Source: Nocardiopsis alba DSM 43377
GTDB lineage: Bacteria > Actinomycetota > Actinomycetes > Streptosporangiales > Streptosporangiaceae
Direction: 5' to 3'
Assembly (NCBI RefSeq): GCF_000341225.1
Contig: NZ_ANAC01000024.1
Location: 1-64,000 of the forward strand
Length of the DNA stretch: 64,000 bases
How positions within the stretch are numbered: the stretch's first letter is position 1; each line of letters starts with the position of its first letter. Of the stretch, positions 8,869 to 19,316 are shown piece after piece. The notes beneath the pieces were generated by a model, which had not been told where the DNA came from, ran no database searches, and was given only the letters and a program-made list of their open reading frames with translations. Position numbers and translations under genes: made by a program.

Positions 8869-8905
8869 ACGACGGCCCCCGTCCCGAAAGGCGCGGGGGC
8901 CGTCG
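8869..8905. terminator. terminator between methyltransferase and DUF6243 genes
   Basis: Stem CGACGGCCCCCG (8869-8881) and CGGGGGCCGTCG (8894-8905) between convergent genes. Confidence 0.75.
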
Positions 8906-8913
8906 CGACGTGT

Positions 8914-9108
8914 TCAGGCCTGCTTATCGGCGCCTTCGTCCGTGCGCTGTTCCTGCTTCTCCCGAAGCCGGCGCAGGAGGTCCTGCTTGCGTTCGCGGGC
9001 GTCGCCGTCGGCGCCGCCCTTGCCTCCGGCCTGACCACCGCGCAGTGCGGAACGGGAAACGGTGGAGCGTTGACCGCCCACACCGAGCAGGCTGTTGTTC
9101 TTCGCCAA
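8914..9108 (-). CDS. DUF6243 small protein
   Basis: A 64-residue protein with the N-terminal signature AKNNSLLGVGGQRSTVSRSA of the DUF6243 actinomycete family; the rest is a charged helix (RERKQDLLRRLREKQEQ). Function unknown. The TTG at 9108 is preferred because AGGGGG is five to six bases upstream; a GTG three bases earlier would sit too close. The promoter region contains a TetR-type operator-like dyad (9123-9154). Confidence 0.8.
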   Translation of the reverse strand: MAKNNSLLGVGGQRSTVSRSALRGGQAGGKGGADGDARERKQDLLRRLREKQEQRTDEGADKQA

Positions 9109-9122
9109 CACGACCCCCTCAA

Positions 9123-9154
9123 GATAAAGAAACGAGTCGTCTCGTCTTGTTTTA
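9123..9154 (-). promoter_or_regulatory. TetR-like operator in DUF6243 promoter
   Basis: Contains AAACGAGTCGTCTCGTCTT (9130-9148) and a minus-strand -10-like TTATCT (complement of 9122-9127), in an AT-rich patch. A closely similar element occurs at 22403-22435. Confidence 0.5.
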
Positions 9155-9327
9155 GCGGAACATCTCGATCCTAGCCCGGATGGAACGAAACGTCCCCTCC
9201 TTTTCCGGGGCCGCTCCGTGAACACCGCTCGAACCACCCCCACCAGGGGGAATGCCCTCCGATAAAGAAGCGGGGCCGGGCCGGCCACGTATATCCACGC
9301 GGTCGGCCCGGCCCCGCCCCGAGGGTT

Positions 9328-11490
9328 CTAGAACCCTTCGGAAGGCTCGTGCTCGATCTCCTCGATCAACTTGCCGCCCAGCTCGGTCTCGATGAGGGAG
9401 ACACCCCCGCCCCCGTTCCCGGACCCACCGGAAGAGGAGGGGCCGGCCGAGGCCGCGCCGGCGGAGGCCGGACGAGGGGCCGGAGCGTTCGCGGGCCGCT
9501 CCTCACGGGGCGTACTCTCCTCGGGACGCCCGTTCCCGGGGCCGGCGTTCCGAACGGGGGCCGGGGGCCCGTGGTCCTCGGGCGGCGGGGCGGCCGCGGC
9601 GTCCTCATAGGGGTCCGGCGGAGGCTCCGGACGGTCGCTGAGCAGCCGTTCCGGCGGCGGCCCCGCAGGACGCTCGGGCTCCGGAGCCGGTTCCGGACGG
9701 GCCTGGACCGGGGCGGGTTCGTTCCGTACCGGAGGCGCGTCCCACCCCGAGGGCTCCGCCGGGCGCGGAGCCGGTTCGGGGCGGCGGGGCGGAGCCGGCG
9801 GACCGCCCACACCCGCCGGGGCCACACGGACCTCGGCGCCCAGCACCTGCTGGATCGCGCCCGCCACCACCTGATCGCTGCCGCTGGTGGTGAAGCCCTT
9901 GGCCTCGTTCGGCTTGGAGAAACCGAGCAGCACCGTGTTGCCCTCGACGCCCACCGGCTGCACGTCGCCGCCGTGCAGCATCATCCAGGTGAACCGGCGA
10001 CGGCCCTTGACCGCCTCCATCACCTGATGCCAGGCCCCCTGGAGACGTCCCAGGTCCAACGGGCCACCGGAGGCGGGCGCCGCCGGACGGGGCTCGGCCG
10101 GAGCCGGGGCCGGGGCGTCCCACCCCGACGGCTCGTTCCGAGAGGCGGGCTGCGAAGGCCGGGGGGCCTGCCGCGGCGCGGGTTCGGGGGCCTCCGTGCG
10201 GGCCGGCCGCTGAGGCGGCGCGGCCTGAGGGGCGGGAGCCGCGGGCTGAGGCGGAGAGGGCTGACGCACGGGGGCCGGAGCCGCCGGGGCCGGGGCGGGA
10301 GCCGAGGCCTGCGGGGCGATCGCGCCCGAGGCCACTCGACGTTCCATCTGCTCCAACCGGGCCAACAGCGCGACACCCTGGTCCCCGTCGGTGGCCGGCA
10401 GCAGGATCCGCGAGCACAGCAGTTCGAGGAGCAGACGCGGCGCGGTCGCACCGCGCATCTCGGTGAGCCCCTGGTTGAGCACCTCGGCGGCTCGGGACAG
10501 CTCGGCCGGACCCAACCGGGCGGCCTGCTCCTTCATCTGGTCCACCGACTCCGGAGAGACGTTCACCAGACCCTTGTCGATGGCGTCCGGCACCGCCGAG
10601 AGCACCACCAGGTCGCGGAAGCGCTCCAGCAGATCGGTGGTGAAGCGACGCGGATCGTGACCACCCTCCACCACCCGGTCCACCAGGCCGAACGCCGCCG
10701 CGCCGTCCCGGGCGCCCAGGGCGTCGACCATCTCGCCCAGAAGGCTGGAGTCGGTGTAGCCGAGCAGGGAGACGGCGCCCTCGCGGGTGATGCCGCCCTC
10801 GTCCGAACCGGCGATGAGCTGGTCCAGGACCGACAGGGTGTCGCGCGCCGACCCCGCCCCCGCGCGCACCACCAGGGGAAGCGCGGCCGGGTCGTAGGTC
10901 ACCTCCTCCTCCTTGAGGAGGTCCTCCATGAGCTCCTTGAGGGTGCTCGGCGGGATCAACCGGAAGGGGTAGTGGTGGGTGCGCGAACGGATCGTCCCGA
11001 TGACCTTCTCGGGCTCGGTGGTCGCGAACACGAACTTCAGGTGCGGCGGGGGCTCCTCGACGAGCTTGAGCAGCGCGTTGAAACCCTCACGGGTCACCAT
11101 GTGCGCCTCATCGATGATGTAGATCTTGTAGCGCGAGTTGACCGGCGAGAAGAAGGCGCGTTCACGCAGGTCACGAGCGTCGTCGACACCACCGTGGGAG
11201 GCGGCGTCGATCTCGATCACGTCGATGCTGCCGCCGCCGTCGGGGGCCAACGACACACACGAGTCACAGGTGCCGCACGGATCCGGGGTGGGACCCTCCG
11301 CGCAGTTGAGGGAACGCGCGAGGATCCGCGCGCTGGTGGTCTTGCCACAACCACGCGGCCCGCTGAAGAGGTAGGCGTGGTTGATACGTCCGCTCCGCAG
11401 CGCCTGGCGCAGCGGGTCGGTCACGTGCTCCTGCCCGCGCACCTCGCCGAACGTCGCGGGACGGTACTTGCGGTACAGCGCGATGCTCAC
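9328..11490 (-). CDS. dnaX: DNA polymerase III subunit gamma/tau
   Basis: Clamp-loader ATPase of the replicase, 720 residues. AAA+ core: Walker A GPRGCGKTTS (44-53), zinc module with four Cys (63-78 region), Walker B IIDEAHM and the SRC-equivalent arginine region; then domain III (oligomerisation). After about residue 370 the chain becomes a Pro/Ala-rich linker split by a more ordered block (HQVMEAVKGRRRFTWMMLHG), the tau-type C-terminus. The start is GTG at 11490 (AGGGGAG about 10 bases upstream); MSIALYRKYRP is the standard N-terminus. No slippery A-tract is seen. Confidence 0.95.
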   Translation of the reverse strand: MSIALYRKYRPATFGEVRGQEHVTDPLRQALRSGRINHAYLFSGPRGCGKTTSARILARSLNCAEGPTPDPCGTCDSCVSLAPDGGGSIDVIEIDAASHGGVDDARDLRERAFFSPVNSRYKIYIIDEAHMVTREGFNALLKLVEEPPPHLKFVFATTEPEKVIGTIRSRTHHYPFRLIPPSTLKELMEDLLKEEEVTYDPAALPLVVRAGAGSARDTLSVLDQLIAGSDEGGITREGAVSLLGYTDSSLLGEMVDALGARDGAAAFGLVDRVVEGGHDPRRFTTDLLERFRDLVVLSAVPDAIDKGLVNVSPESVDQMKEQAARLGPAELSRAAEVLNQGLTEMRGATAPRLLLELLCSRILLPATDGDQGVALLARLEQMERRVASGAIAPQASAPAPAPAAPAPVRQPSPPQPAAPAPQAAPPQRPARTEAPEPAPRQAPRPSQPASRNEPSGWDAPAPAPAEPRPAAPASGGPLDLGRLQGAWHQVMEAVKGRRRFTWMMLHGGDVQPVGVEGNTVLLGFSKPNEAKGFTTSGSDQVVAGAIQQVLGAEVRVAPAGVGGPPAPPRRPEPAPRPAEPSGWDAPPVRNEPAPVQARPEPAPEPERPAGPPPERLLSDRPEPPPDPYEDAAAAPPPEDHGPPAPVRNAGPGNGRPEESTPREERPANAPAPRPASAGAASAGPSSSGGSGNGGGGVSLIETELGGKLIEEIEHEPSEGF

Positions 11491-11610
11491 GGTGTGATCA
11501 CTCCCCTGGTCCCTGCCACGGTCCCATTCAACCCGCCGGCGGTGACAACTCACGCCAGGTCCGGGAAACCGGAAGGGGTGGATTCGGGATGAGCACCCCC
11601 GAAAACAGAA

Positions 11611-11705
11611 AGGACCCCCCGCGCACCCGCCAGAGCCTACTTATCCTTGCTGCCTTCCGGCCCTGGGGAGGTTCATAGGGTGACGCCGCACGAGGGGTCT
11701 GCCTC
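11611..11705 (-). ncRNA. ffs: signal recognition particle RNA, small type
   Basis: The minus strand carries the conserved SRP domain IV hairpin, with the CCCAGGGCCGGAAGGCAGCA core and the AAGGATAAGTAGG side. The ends, AGACCCCTCGTGCGG and GGGTGCGCGGGGGGTCC, pair to close a single long rod of about 95 nt. It is the usual neighbour of dnaX and tRNA-Ser in actinomycetes. Confidence 0.92.
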
Positions 11706-11818
11706 GAGTGTATCCGAACCGGGGACCCCCGCAACCCCGGCGCCGTGTACCCCGCGCCGCCCCTCCCATCGACGGAACCCGTTCGAAGCACTCCCCGGAA
11801 GCCTGTAGAGTTGTCCGT

Positions 11819-11906
11819 GGAGGATTCGCCTAGTGGCCTAGGGCGCACGCTTGGAAAGCGTGTTGAGGGCAACCTCTCAGGGGTTCGAATCCCCTATCCT
11901 CCGCCA
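11819..11906 (+). tRNA. tRNA-Ser (GGA)
   Basis: 88 nt including an encoded CCA. Acceptor GGAGGAT/ATCCTCC, anticodon stem CACGC/GCGTG with anticodon GGA at 11853-11855, a long variable arm (class II) and a T-loop with GGTTCGAATCC. Confidence 0.95.
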
Positions 11907-11912
11907 CAGGAG

Positions 11913-11948
11913 CGAAGGCCCCGACCGGGAGACCGGTCGGGGCCTTCG
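11913..11948. terminator. terminator after tRNA-Ser / poxB
   Basis: Perfect 16-bp stem (11913-11928 with 11933-11948), tetraloop GAGA, six bases after the tRNA and ahead of the convergent poxB end. Confidence 0.85.
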
Positions 11949-11974
11949 TCGTTTCCGCACCCCGCCCACGCCTC

Positions 11975-13714
11975 TCAGGGGCGGGGGATGTTGCGGAGGT
12001 TGGAGCGGGCCATGTCGATCATGGTCCCGACCCCGCCCTGGAGGACGGTGCGTCCGGCCGACAGGGCGAAGCCCGTCACCTGCCCGGCGGTGATCCGGGA
12101 GGGCACCGAGAGCGCGTTGGGGTCGGTGACCACGTCCACCAGCACCGGCTCGTCCGCGGACAGGGCGTCCTCGAAGGCGGCGCGCACGTCGGTGGGGCGC
12201 TCCACCCGGATCGACCGCATACCGATGGCCTCGGCGATCGCCGCGTAGTCCACCGGCGGATGGTCGGTCTGGAACGCGGGCATGCCGTCCACCATCATCT
12301 CCAGGCGGACCATGCCGAGCGAGGAGTTGTCGAACACCACCGTGGTGATGGGCAGACGGTGCTGGACGACCGTGATGAGCTCGCCCAGGAGCATGCTCAG
12401 ACCTCCGTCGCCCGACATCGACACGATCCGACGTTCGGGGGCGGCGTAGGCGGCGCCGATGGCGTGCGGCAGGGCGTTGGCCATGGTGCCGTGGGTGAAG
12501 GACCCGATCACGCGACGGCGCCCGTTCGGGGTGAGGTAGCGGGCCGCCCAGACGTTGTTCATGCCGGTGTCGACGGTGAACACGGTGTCGTCGGGCGCCA
12601 CGTCGTCCAGGATCCCGGCCACGTACTCGGGGTGGATCGGCGTGTGGTGTTCGATGTTCCTGGTGTAGGCGTCCACGACCTTGGTCAGGGCCCGCTCGTG
12701 GCGCCGCAGCATCTCGTCGAGGAAGCGGACGTCGGTCCGTTCCCGGATCCTCCCCTGGAGGGCGCGCAGGGTGGCGCCGACGTCGCCTTGGACCCCCAGT
12801 TCGAGGGGGACTCGGCGGCCGAGCCGGCGCGGGTCGTGGTCCACCTGGACGACGTTCCTCTTGGGCAGGAAGTCGTCGTAGGGGAAGTCGCAACCCAACA
12901 GGATCGTGAGGTCGGCCCCTTGGAGCGCGTCGTAACAGGCCCCGTAGCCGAGCAGGCCGATCATGCCGACGTCGTAGGGGTTGTCGTACTGGATCCACTC
13001 CTTGCCGCGCAGTGTGTGCCCGACCGGTGCCTTGAGCCTCTCGGCGAGGTCCATCACCTCGGGGTGGGCGTCTCGGACGCCGGCCCCGCAGAACAGGGAG
13101 ATCCGGTCGGCGCTCTCGATCCGGCGGGCGAGCGCCTCCACGTCCTCCTCCGCGGGCTGGGAGACGGCGTTCCCCGCGGTGACGGGGGTGGTGTCGGCCG
13201 GACCCACGGCCTTCTCCCCGGCGATGTCACCGGGCAGGACGAGGACCGCCACTCCGGGGGCGCCCAGGGCGTGCTGGATCGCGATCCGGGCCAACCGGGG
13301 CATCTGCTTCGGGTGGGCGACGAGTTCACGGAACTCGGTGACGTCGGCGAAGAGCCGTTCGGGGTGGGTCTCCTGGAAGAAGCCGGTGCCGATCTGGTGG
13401 GAGGGGATGTGCGAGGCCAGGGCCAGGACGGGGGCGCCGCTGCGCTGCGCGTCGTAGAGGCCTTGGGCCAGGTGGGTGTTGCCGGGGCCGCAGGATCCGG
13501 CGCACACCGCGAGCCCGCCGTCGACCTGGGCCTGGGCGGATGCGGCGAACGCGGCGGTCTCCTCGTTGCGAACGTGGATCCACTCGATGCCGTCGATCTC
13601 GTGTACGGCGTCGACCACCGGGTTGAGGCTGTCCCCCACCACCCCGTAGATCCGGGTGACCCCGGCGGAGATCAGGGTGCGGACGAGCTGTTCGGCGACG
13701 GTGTTCCTACTCAA
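11975..13714 (-). CDS. poxB: pyruvate dehydrogenase (quinone) / pyruvate oxidase
   Basis: A 579-residue TPP- and FAD-dependent peripheral membrane enzyme that decarboxylates pyruvate to acetate and passes electrons to quinone. The catalytic Glu is in HVRNEETAAFAA (Glu51). The TPP/Mg motif is GDGGLSML...FDNSSLGM. The C-terminal segment ending IDMARSNLRNIPRP resembles the lipid-binding tail of E. coli PoxB. The start is a TTG at 13714 with GGGAGGG six bases upstream; the longer frame lacks homology-like sequence. It has its own terminator. Other acetolactate-synthase-fold enzymes are possible but the tail argues for PoxB. Confidence 0.88.
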   Translation of the reverse strand: MSRNTVAEQLVRTLISAGVTRIYGVVGDSLNPVVDAVHEIDGIEWIHVRNEETAAFAASAQAQVDGGLAVCAGSCGPGNTHLAQGLYDAQRSGAPVLALASHIPSHQIGTGFFQETHPERLFADVTEFRELVAHPKQMPRLARIAIQHALGAPGVAVLVLPGDIAGEKAVGPADTTPVTAGNAVSQPAEEDVEALARRIESADRISLFCGAGVRDAHPEVMDLAERLKAPVGHTLRGKEWIQYDNPYDVGMIGLLGYGACYDALQGADLTILLGCDFPYDDFLPKRNVVQVDHDPRRLGRRVPLELGVQGDVGATLRALQGRIRERTDVRFLDEMLRRHERALTKVVDAYTRNIEHHTPIHPEYVAGILDDVAPDDTVFTVDTGMNNVWAARYLTPNGRRRVIGSFTHGTMANALPHAIGAAYAAPERRIVSMSGDGGLSMLLGELITVVQHRLPITTVVFDNSSLGMVRLEMMVDGMPAFQTDHPPVDYAAIAEAIGMRSIRVERPTDVRAAFEDALSADEPVLVDVVTDPNALSVPSRITAGQVTGFALSAGRTVLQGGVGTMIDMARSNLRNIPRP

Positions 13715-13816
13715 GACGAACCCTCCCGGGAGCGTGAGGCGGCCGGGGGACTCTGCGTCGCCCCAGGTCAACGCTAGGAGCGCCTCGCCGTCAGCACCCG
13801 CATCGCCACACCGGGC

Positions 13817-14143
13817 TCATCCCACGCGCAGCGCCTCGTCCCCGAACCGGGCCACGATCTCCACCGTTCCACCGAGGGCTTCGACATAGCTCTTGATGGT
13901 GGCAAGCTCGGAACGGTCGATCTCTCCCCGTTCGATACGGGACACCCTCGACTGCGAAACCCCCAGCTTCTCCGCCAGTGTCGTCTGGTCGATGCCATGC
14001 CGACGCCTGATCTCGGCCAGGCGATAGGCACGCTCCGCCGCCCGCATCCTCCGCCCGAGTTCGGTGATGCGTTCCTCATCGAGCCCACCGGCCGCGATGA
14101 CCTCCGCACGACTCTCACCCCAGGTTCTCGCCAAGGCGCTCAT
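13817..14143 (-). CDS. XRE-family antitoxin (HigA-like)
   Basis: A 108-residue protein with a helix-turn-helix at about residues 50-85 (RHGIDQTTLAEKLGVSQSRV followed by SRIERG), the Cro/C1 fold. The C-terminal TVEIVARFGDEALRVG resembles HigA-type antitoxins. Its ATG overlaps the toxin stop as ATGA, so it is the second gene of a toxin-first (higBA-like) operon. It should bind and neutralise the toxin and repress the shared promoter. Confidence 0.85.
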   Translation of the reverse strand: MSALARTWGESRAEVIAAGGLDEERITELGRRMRAAERAYRLAEIRRRHGIDQTTLAEKLGVSQSRVSRIERGEIDRSELATIKSYVEALGGTVEIVARFGDEALRVG

Positions 14144-14520
14144 CCCCTCTCTTCCGAGTAGCCGCCGGCCAACCACCTCTGATAACGGATCTCCGCCAGA
14201 GGGATGTTCCTGTCGTACCACTGCTTCCAACGCCCCGTCTTGTCCCCCGCGACCAACAGGACGGCCTGTCTGTCCGGGTCGAAGACGAACAACACCCGAA
14301 CCACCGCGTTCCCGGTGGATCGGGGGCGCAGCTCCTTCAGGTTGTGGATTCGAGAGTGATTGATGACGTCGACGAAGGGGCGGCCGAGCGTCGGCCCCAC
14401 CTCCGCCAACGTGTCGATCGCCGCGACGACGCCATCGGCCGTTCTCGGATCCTCCTTGGCCAGAATCATGAGCCAGTCGTGCACCTCGTCAAGCAGAATC
14501 ACGTTCCATGACACAGTCAT
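14140..14520 (-). CDS. HigB/Gp49-like (RelE superfamily) toxin
   Basis: 126 residues from the ATG at 14520; a GTG two codons later (14514) is an equally good leaderless start. Family features: the VHDWLMILAKEDPRTADGV helices, the GPTLGRPFVDVI strand and HNLKELRPRSTGNAVVRVLF, as in phage-derived Gp49-like/HigB ribosome-dependent mRNA nucleases. Basic residues line the end (GDKTGRWKQWYDRNIPLAE). A promoter-like -10 (CATAAT on the minus strand) overlaps the first ATG. Toxicity is inferred from the family and from the coupled antitoxin. Confidence 0.85.
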   Translation of the reverse strand: MTVSWNVILLDEVHDWLMILAKEDPRTADGVVAAIDTLAEVGPTLGRPFVDVINHSRIHNLKELRPRSTGNAVVRVLFVFDPDRQAVLLVAGDKTGRWKQWYDRNIPLAEIRYQRWLAGGYSEERG

Positions 14521-14549
14521 TATGCTACAGGCATCATAGAACGCCAAGG
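14520..14549 (-). promoter_or_regulatory. promoter and operator of the toxin-antitoxin operon
   Basis: On the minus strand TTGGCG, a 17-bp spacer and CATAAT make a strong sigma70-like promoter. An inverted repeat (ATTATGC with GCATCAT, six of seven bases) lies between the boxes at about 14519-14537, well placed for autorepression by the XRE antitoxin. Confidence 0.55.
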
Positions 14550-14600
14550 TTCTAATCACCGAGATCCCTCACACCGACACGGTGGACCTCCGTTCCTTGA

Positions 14601-16706
<2,106 letters not shown>

Positions 16707-16770
16707 CCGTCGTCGGCGCGGTCGGGCCGAGAACCGGTCCGGCCGCGCCGATCCTTCCTAGAATGCGCTC

Positions 16771-17325
16771 ATGTCCCTGCCCCACGCGATCCTCACCGCC
16801 CTGCTGGAGAAGCCCTCGTCGGGGCTGGAGCTGACCAGACGGTTCGACCGTTCCATCGGCTACTTCTGGTCCGCCACCCACCAGCAGATCTATCGCGAAC
16901 TGGGCAAGCTGGAGAAGGCCGGGCTCATCCGCGCGCTGCCGACCGACGTCCCCGCCCGGGGCGGTCGCAAGGAGTACGAGGTGCTGGCCGCCGGACGGGG
17001 CGAACTCGAACGCTGGGTGGCCGAGACCGAGGAGCCGCGCGCCCTCCGCGACCCCCTGATGCTGCGCCTGCGCGCGACCGGCGTCGTGGGCGTGGGACCC
17101 GACTTCGTGGCCGAACTGCGCAGGCATCGGGAACTGCACGCCGCCCGGCTCGCCGAGTACCGCGAGTTCCAAAGGCGCGACACCGCCCGGGACCGTGGGA
17201 CCGAACGCGACCGGGCCCAGGGGCTGGTGCTCCAGGGCGGCATCGATCTGGAACTGTTCTGGGTGGATTGGCTCGACAAGGCCATCGACGAACTGGACCG
17301 GGACACCGACCGGCCCCGGACATGA
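16771..17325 (+). CDS. PadR-family regulator
   Basis: A 184-residue PadR-type repressor. The winged helix is at residues 3-75 (LPHAILTALLEKPSSGLELT, QIYRELGKLEKAGLI, and the wing VPARGGRKEYEVLAAGRGEL). The C-terminal Vir_C_2-type dimerisation helices are Arg/Glu-rich. It lies 64 bases after the dienoyl-CoA reductase-like gene in the same direction. PadR proteins commonly sense phenolics or drugs and control their neighbours; the palindrome at 14622 is a candidate operator. Confidence 0.88.
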   Translation: MSLPHAILTALLEKPSSGLELTRRFDRSIGYFWSATHQQIYRELGKLEKAGLIRALPTDVPARGGRKEYEVLAAGRGELERWVAETEEPRALRDPLMLRLRATGVVGVGPDFVAELRRHRELHAARLAEYREFQRRDTARDRGTERDRAQGLVLQGGIDLELFWVDWLDKAIDELDRDTDRPRT

Positions 17326-17329
17326 GAAA

Positions 17330-17359
17330 GGCCGCCTCCGGAACGAACCGGAGGCGGCC
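17330..17359. terminator. terminator between padR and tRNA-Ser
   Basis: Perfect 12-bp stem GGCCGCCTCCGG/CCGGAGGCGGCC, loop of six bases, five bases after the PadR stop. Confidence 0.85.
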
Positions 17360-17364
17360 ACATG

Positions 17365-17449
17365 CGGTGGATGAGGGATTTGAACCCTCGAAGGGTTGCC
17401 CCTTACCCGCTTTCGAGGCGGGCGCCATCGGCCACTAGGCGAATCCACC
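17365..17449 (-). tRNA. tRNA-Ser (CGA)
   Basis: 85 nt on the minus strand, no encoded CCA. Acceptor GGTGGAT/ATCCACC, anticodon stem CCCGC/GCGGG with anticodon CGA (complement of 17413-17415), a long variable arm, and T-loop GGTTCAAATCC. Confidence 0.95.
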
Positions 17450-17459
17450 GAGAGGTACT

Positions 17460-17957
17460 CTACCGGATACGTCGCCGTGCGAAAAACCGGCTGAGCAGAT
17501 CCGAGCACCTGAAGGCGACGTCCTCGCTGATCAGATCCGGGGGAACGACTTCGGGACGATGGTTCTGGCGCGGGTCGCGGACCAGGTCCCACCGGGAACC
17601 GACCGCCCCCGCCTTGTCGTCCCGGGCCCCGTAGACCAGGCGGTCCACGCGTGAGAGCACCGTGGCGCCGGCGCACATCACACAGGGCTCCAGGGTGACC
17701 ACCAGGGAACATCCGGACAGTCGCCACTCGCCGCGACGTTCGGCGGCCGCGCGCAACGCCAGCACCTCGGCGTGTCCGGTCGGGTCCCCTGTGGCCTCGC
17801 GTTCGTTGTGCCCTCGCCCGAGGATCGCCCCGTCGGGACCCAGCACGACGGCTCCGACCGGAACGTCGCCGGTCCTCAAGGCCAGCTCGGCCTCGGCCAG
17901 GGCCTCGCGCATCGCCTCGTCCGCGGCCTCACGGTCGAGTTCGGGCAGGCCGCTCAC
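17460..17957 (-). CDS. tadA: tRNA(adenine34) deaminase
   Basis: Converts A34 to inosine in the anticodon of tRNA-Arg(ACG). 165 residues from GTG 17957; the zinc site is HAE (His62, catalytic Glu64) and PCVMC (Cys92, Cys95), the classic cytidine-deaminase fold. The GTG gives the usual N-terminus just before the DEAMREALAEAELA helix; the longer open frame overlaps the upstream gene. It follows two TadA-associated-protein genes on the same strand, an arrangement known in actinobacteria. Confidence 0.92.
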   Translation of the reverse strand: MSGLPELDREAADEAMREALAEAELALRTGDVPVGAVVLGPDGAILGRGHNEREATGDPTGHAEVLALRAAAERRGEWRLSGCSLVVTLEPCVMCAGATVLSRVDRLVYGARDDKAGAVGSRWDLVRDPRQNHRPEVVPPDLISEDVAFRCSDLLSRFFARRRIR

Positions 17958-17961
17958 CCGA

Positions 17962-18450
17962 TCACAGCCGCATCGTGTCGAGGAGGTCGGCGAAACCGGA
18001 GCGTTCCGCCACCACGGCGAGCACATCGCCGGGCAGCACACCGCCGCCGACGGAGAGGGACCGCAGTTCCTCCCCGTCCACCCCCAGATCGCTCAACAGG
18101 TCGTCGTCGCCGTCCGGACGGGGGTCCGGGCGGGCCCCCGCGCTCTCGACCGGGGCCGGAGAGCCCAGCCCACCGGCCTCGGACAATATCCCGGCCACCG
18201 GATGGTCGTGGACGACCCGTTCGTCGGAGAGGTAGACCCTCGGATCCGATCCCGTCTCGTCCACTCTGACGACGGCGAACCACTCGTCGTCCGCCTCGAT
18301 CAGGAGCAGGGTCATGTCACTGCCCGACTCCGTCCCGAAGTCCAACATGAGGTCGGTGATGTCGTCGATGGCATCCGCATCGCCGAGATCGACCTCGGTT
18401 CCCCGCCACGTCCCGCCATCGGGAGCGAAGACCGCTGCGAAGGTCGACAC
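17962..18450 (-). CDS. tRNA adenosine deaminase-associated protein (copy 2)
   Basis: A 162-residue acidic protein of the family annotated in actinobacteria as tRNA adenosine deaminase-associated. Features: FAAVFAPDGGTWRGTEVDLGD near the start, a beta-rich middle (MTLLLIEADDEWFAVVRVDE) and the C-terminal LSVGGGVLPGDVLAVVAERSG helix-loop-helix. The GTG at 18450 has GGGAGGG upstream. Only four bases separate it from tadA, so co-translation is likely. The biochemical role is unknown. Confidence 0.8.
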   Translation of the reverse strand: MSTFAAVFAPDGGTWRGTEVDLGDADAIDDITDLMLDFGTESGSDMTLLLIEADDEWFAVVRVDETGSDPRVYLSDERVVHDHPVAGILSEAGGLGSPAPVESAGARPDPRPDGDDDLLSDLGVDGEELRSLSVGGGVLPGDVLAVVAERSGFADLLDTMRL

Positions 18451-18491
18451 CGCGCACCCTCCCGTCTCTCCAGGTCGCTTCCGAGGCGTCC

Positions 18492-18992
18492 TTACCCCAT
18501 CCCGTCGAGGACACGCTGAAAGGCCTGGGCGAATCCCAGACGCTCGGAGACGCTGGCGAGCACTTCGTCCGGGTAAAGGTCCAGATCGCCCGCCAGGGCG
18601 CCCAGTTCCATCTCGTCCAGACCCAGGTCGGCCACGACGGACAGATCCCCCGCCGGCAGCACCTGGTCGAGGTCGTCATCGTCGGGAAGGTCGATGTCCA
18701 GGTGGTCGAGGACGTCCCGGGCCACCTGCCAGTCCACGGACGCGGTCACATCGGACAGGAAGAGGGAGACCTCCTCGCCGTACACCCGGACGATGATGAA
18801 GAAGTCGTCTCCGACGGAGACCAGACCGAGGGAACCGCTGATGCTCGGCTGCTGGCGCAGGGCGTGGATCAGGCCCTTGAGATCGTGTGTCAGCGCGACG
18901 GGGAGAAGATCGACATCCCAGTACTCCTCTTCCCTGTACGCGACGGCCGCGAAGTCACCCGAGTCGTCGTCACCATGATCGAGCACTGTCAT
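18492..18992 (-). CDS. tRNA adenosine deaminase-associated protein (copy 1)
   Basis: A 166-residue acidic paralogue of the downstream protein. Both share a DFAAVAYREEEYWDV/FAAVFAPDGG-type opening, a FFIIVRVYGEEVSLFLSDV strand pair and a C-terminal LPAGDLSVVADLG...EVLASVSERLGFAQ motif. This copy is strongly acidic (DLPDDDDLDQ). ATG 18992; a GTG two codons upstream is also possible. First gene of the three-gene tadA operon. Confidence 0.78.
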   Translation of the reverse strand: MTVLDHGDDDSGDFAAVAYREEEYWDVDLLPVALTHDLKGLIHALRQQPSISGSLGLVSVGDDFFIIVRVYGEEVSLFLSDVTASVDWQVARDVLDHLDIDLPDDDDLDQVLPAGDLSVVADLGLDEMELGALAGDLDLYPDEVLASVSERLGFAQAFQRVLDGMG

Positions 18993-19316
18993 CGTCACCC
19001 CAACCCGGACGGTATATCGGCGCGGACGAGAGGATCCGGAACGCCCGCGCGAATGCCATCGTAACGATCACCCGTGCGCCACCGCCGCCGCTCGTCCAAC
19101 GTGGACCGGACCCACGTTCTCACGACAGGCCGTTCCTCCGCGCCCCCACCAGCGAACCCGTTTCCCACCTGTATCTCTCCTCCGAGAGCCGATACCTCCT
19201 CACCCTTCCTCCGACCGCGTCGAGAATCCCCGGTTCGGGGGATACGCGCGGTTAGACTCGAAGCGTCCCCTCCACACGCTCAACGTCCTGTTGTCCCAGC
19301 TCACCCGGAGAACGTT
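18993..19316. other. divergent region between tadA operon and upp
   Basis: About 320 bp without a recognisable gene. It must hold the promoters of both operons; a -10-like TTAGACT is present near 19252. The reading frame joining it to upp is low-complexity Arg/Pro and is not considered coding. Confidence 0.4.

Noticed and set aside
9349-11592. 747-codon open frame opposite dnaX
   Set aside because: dnaX has clear AAA+ and zinc motifs; this frame is its mirror and has none.
11528-11872. Frames across the SRP RNA and tRNA-Ser
   Set aside because: They run through structured RNA genes that are clearly recognised on their own.
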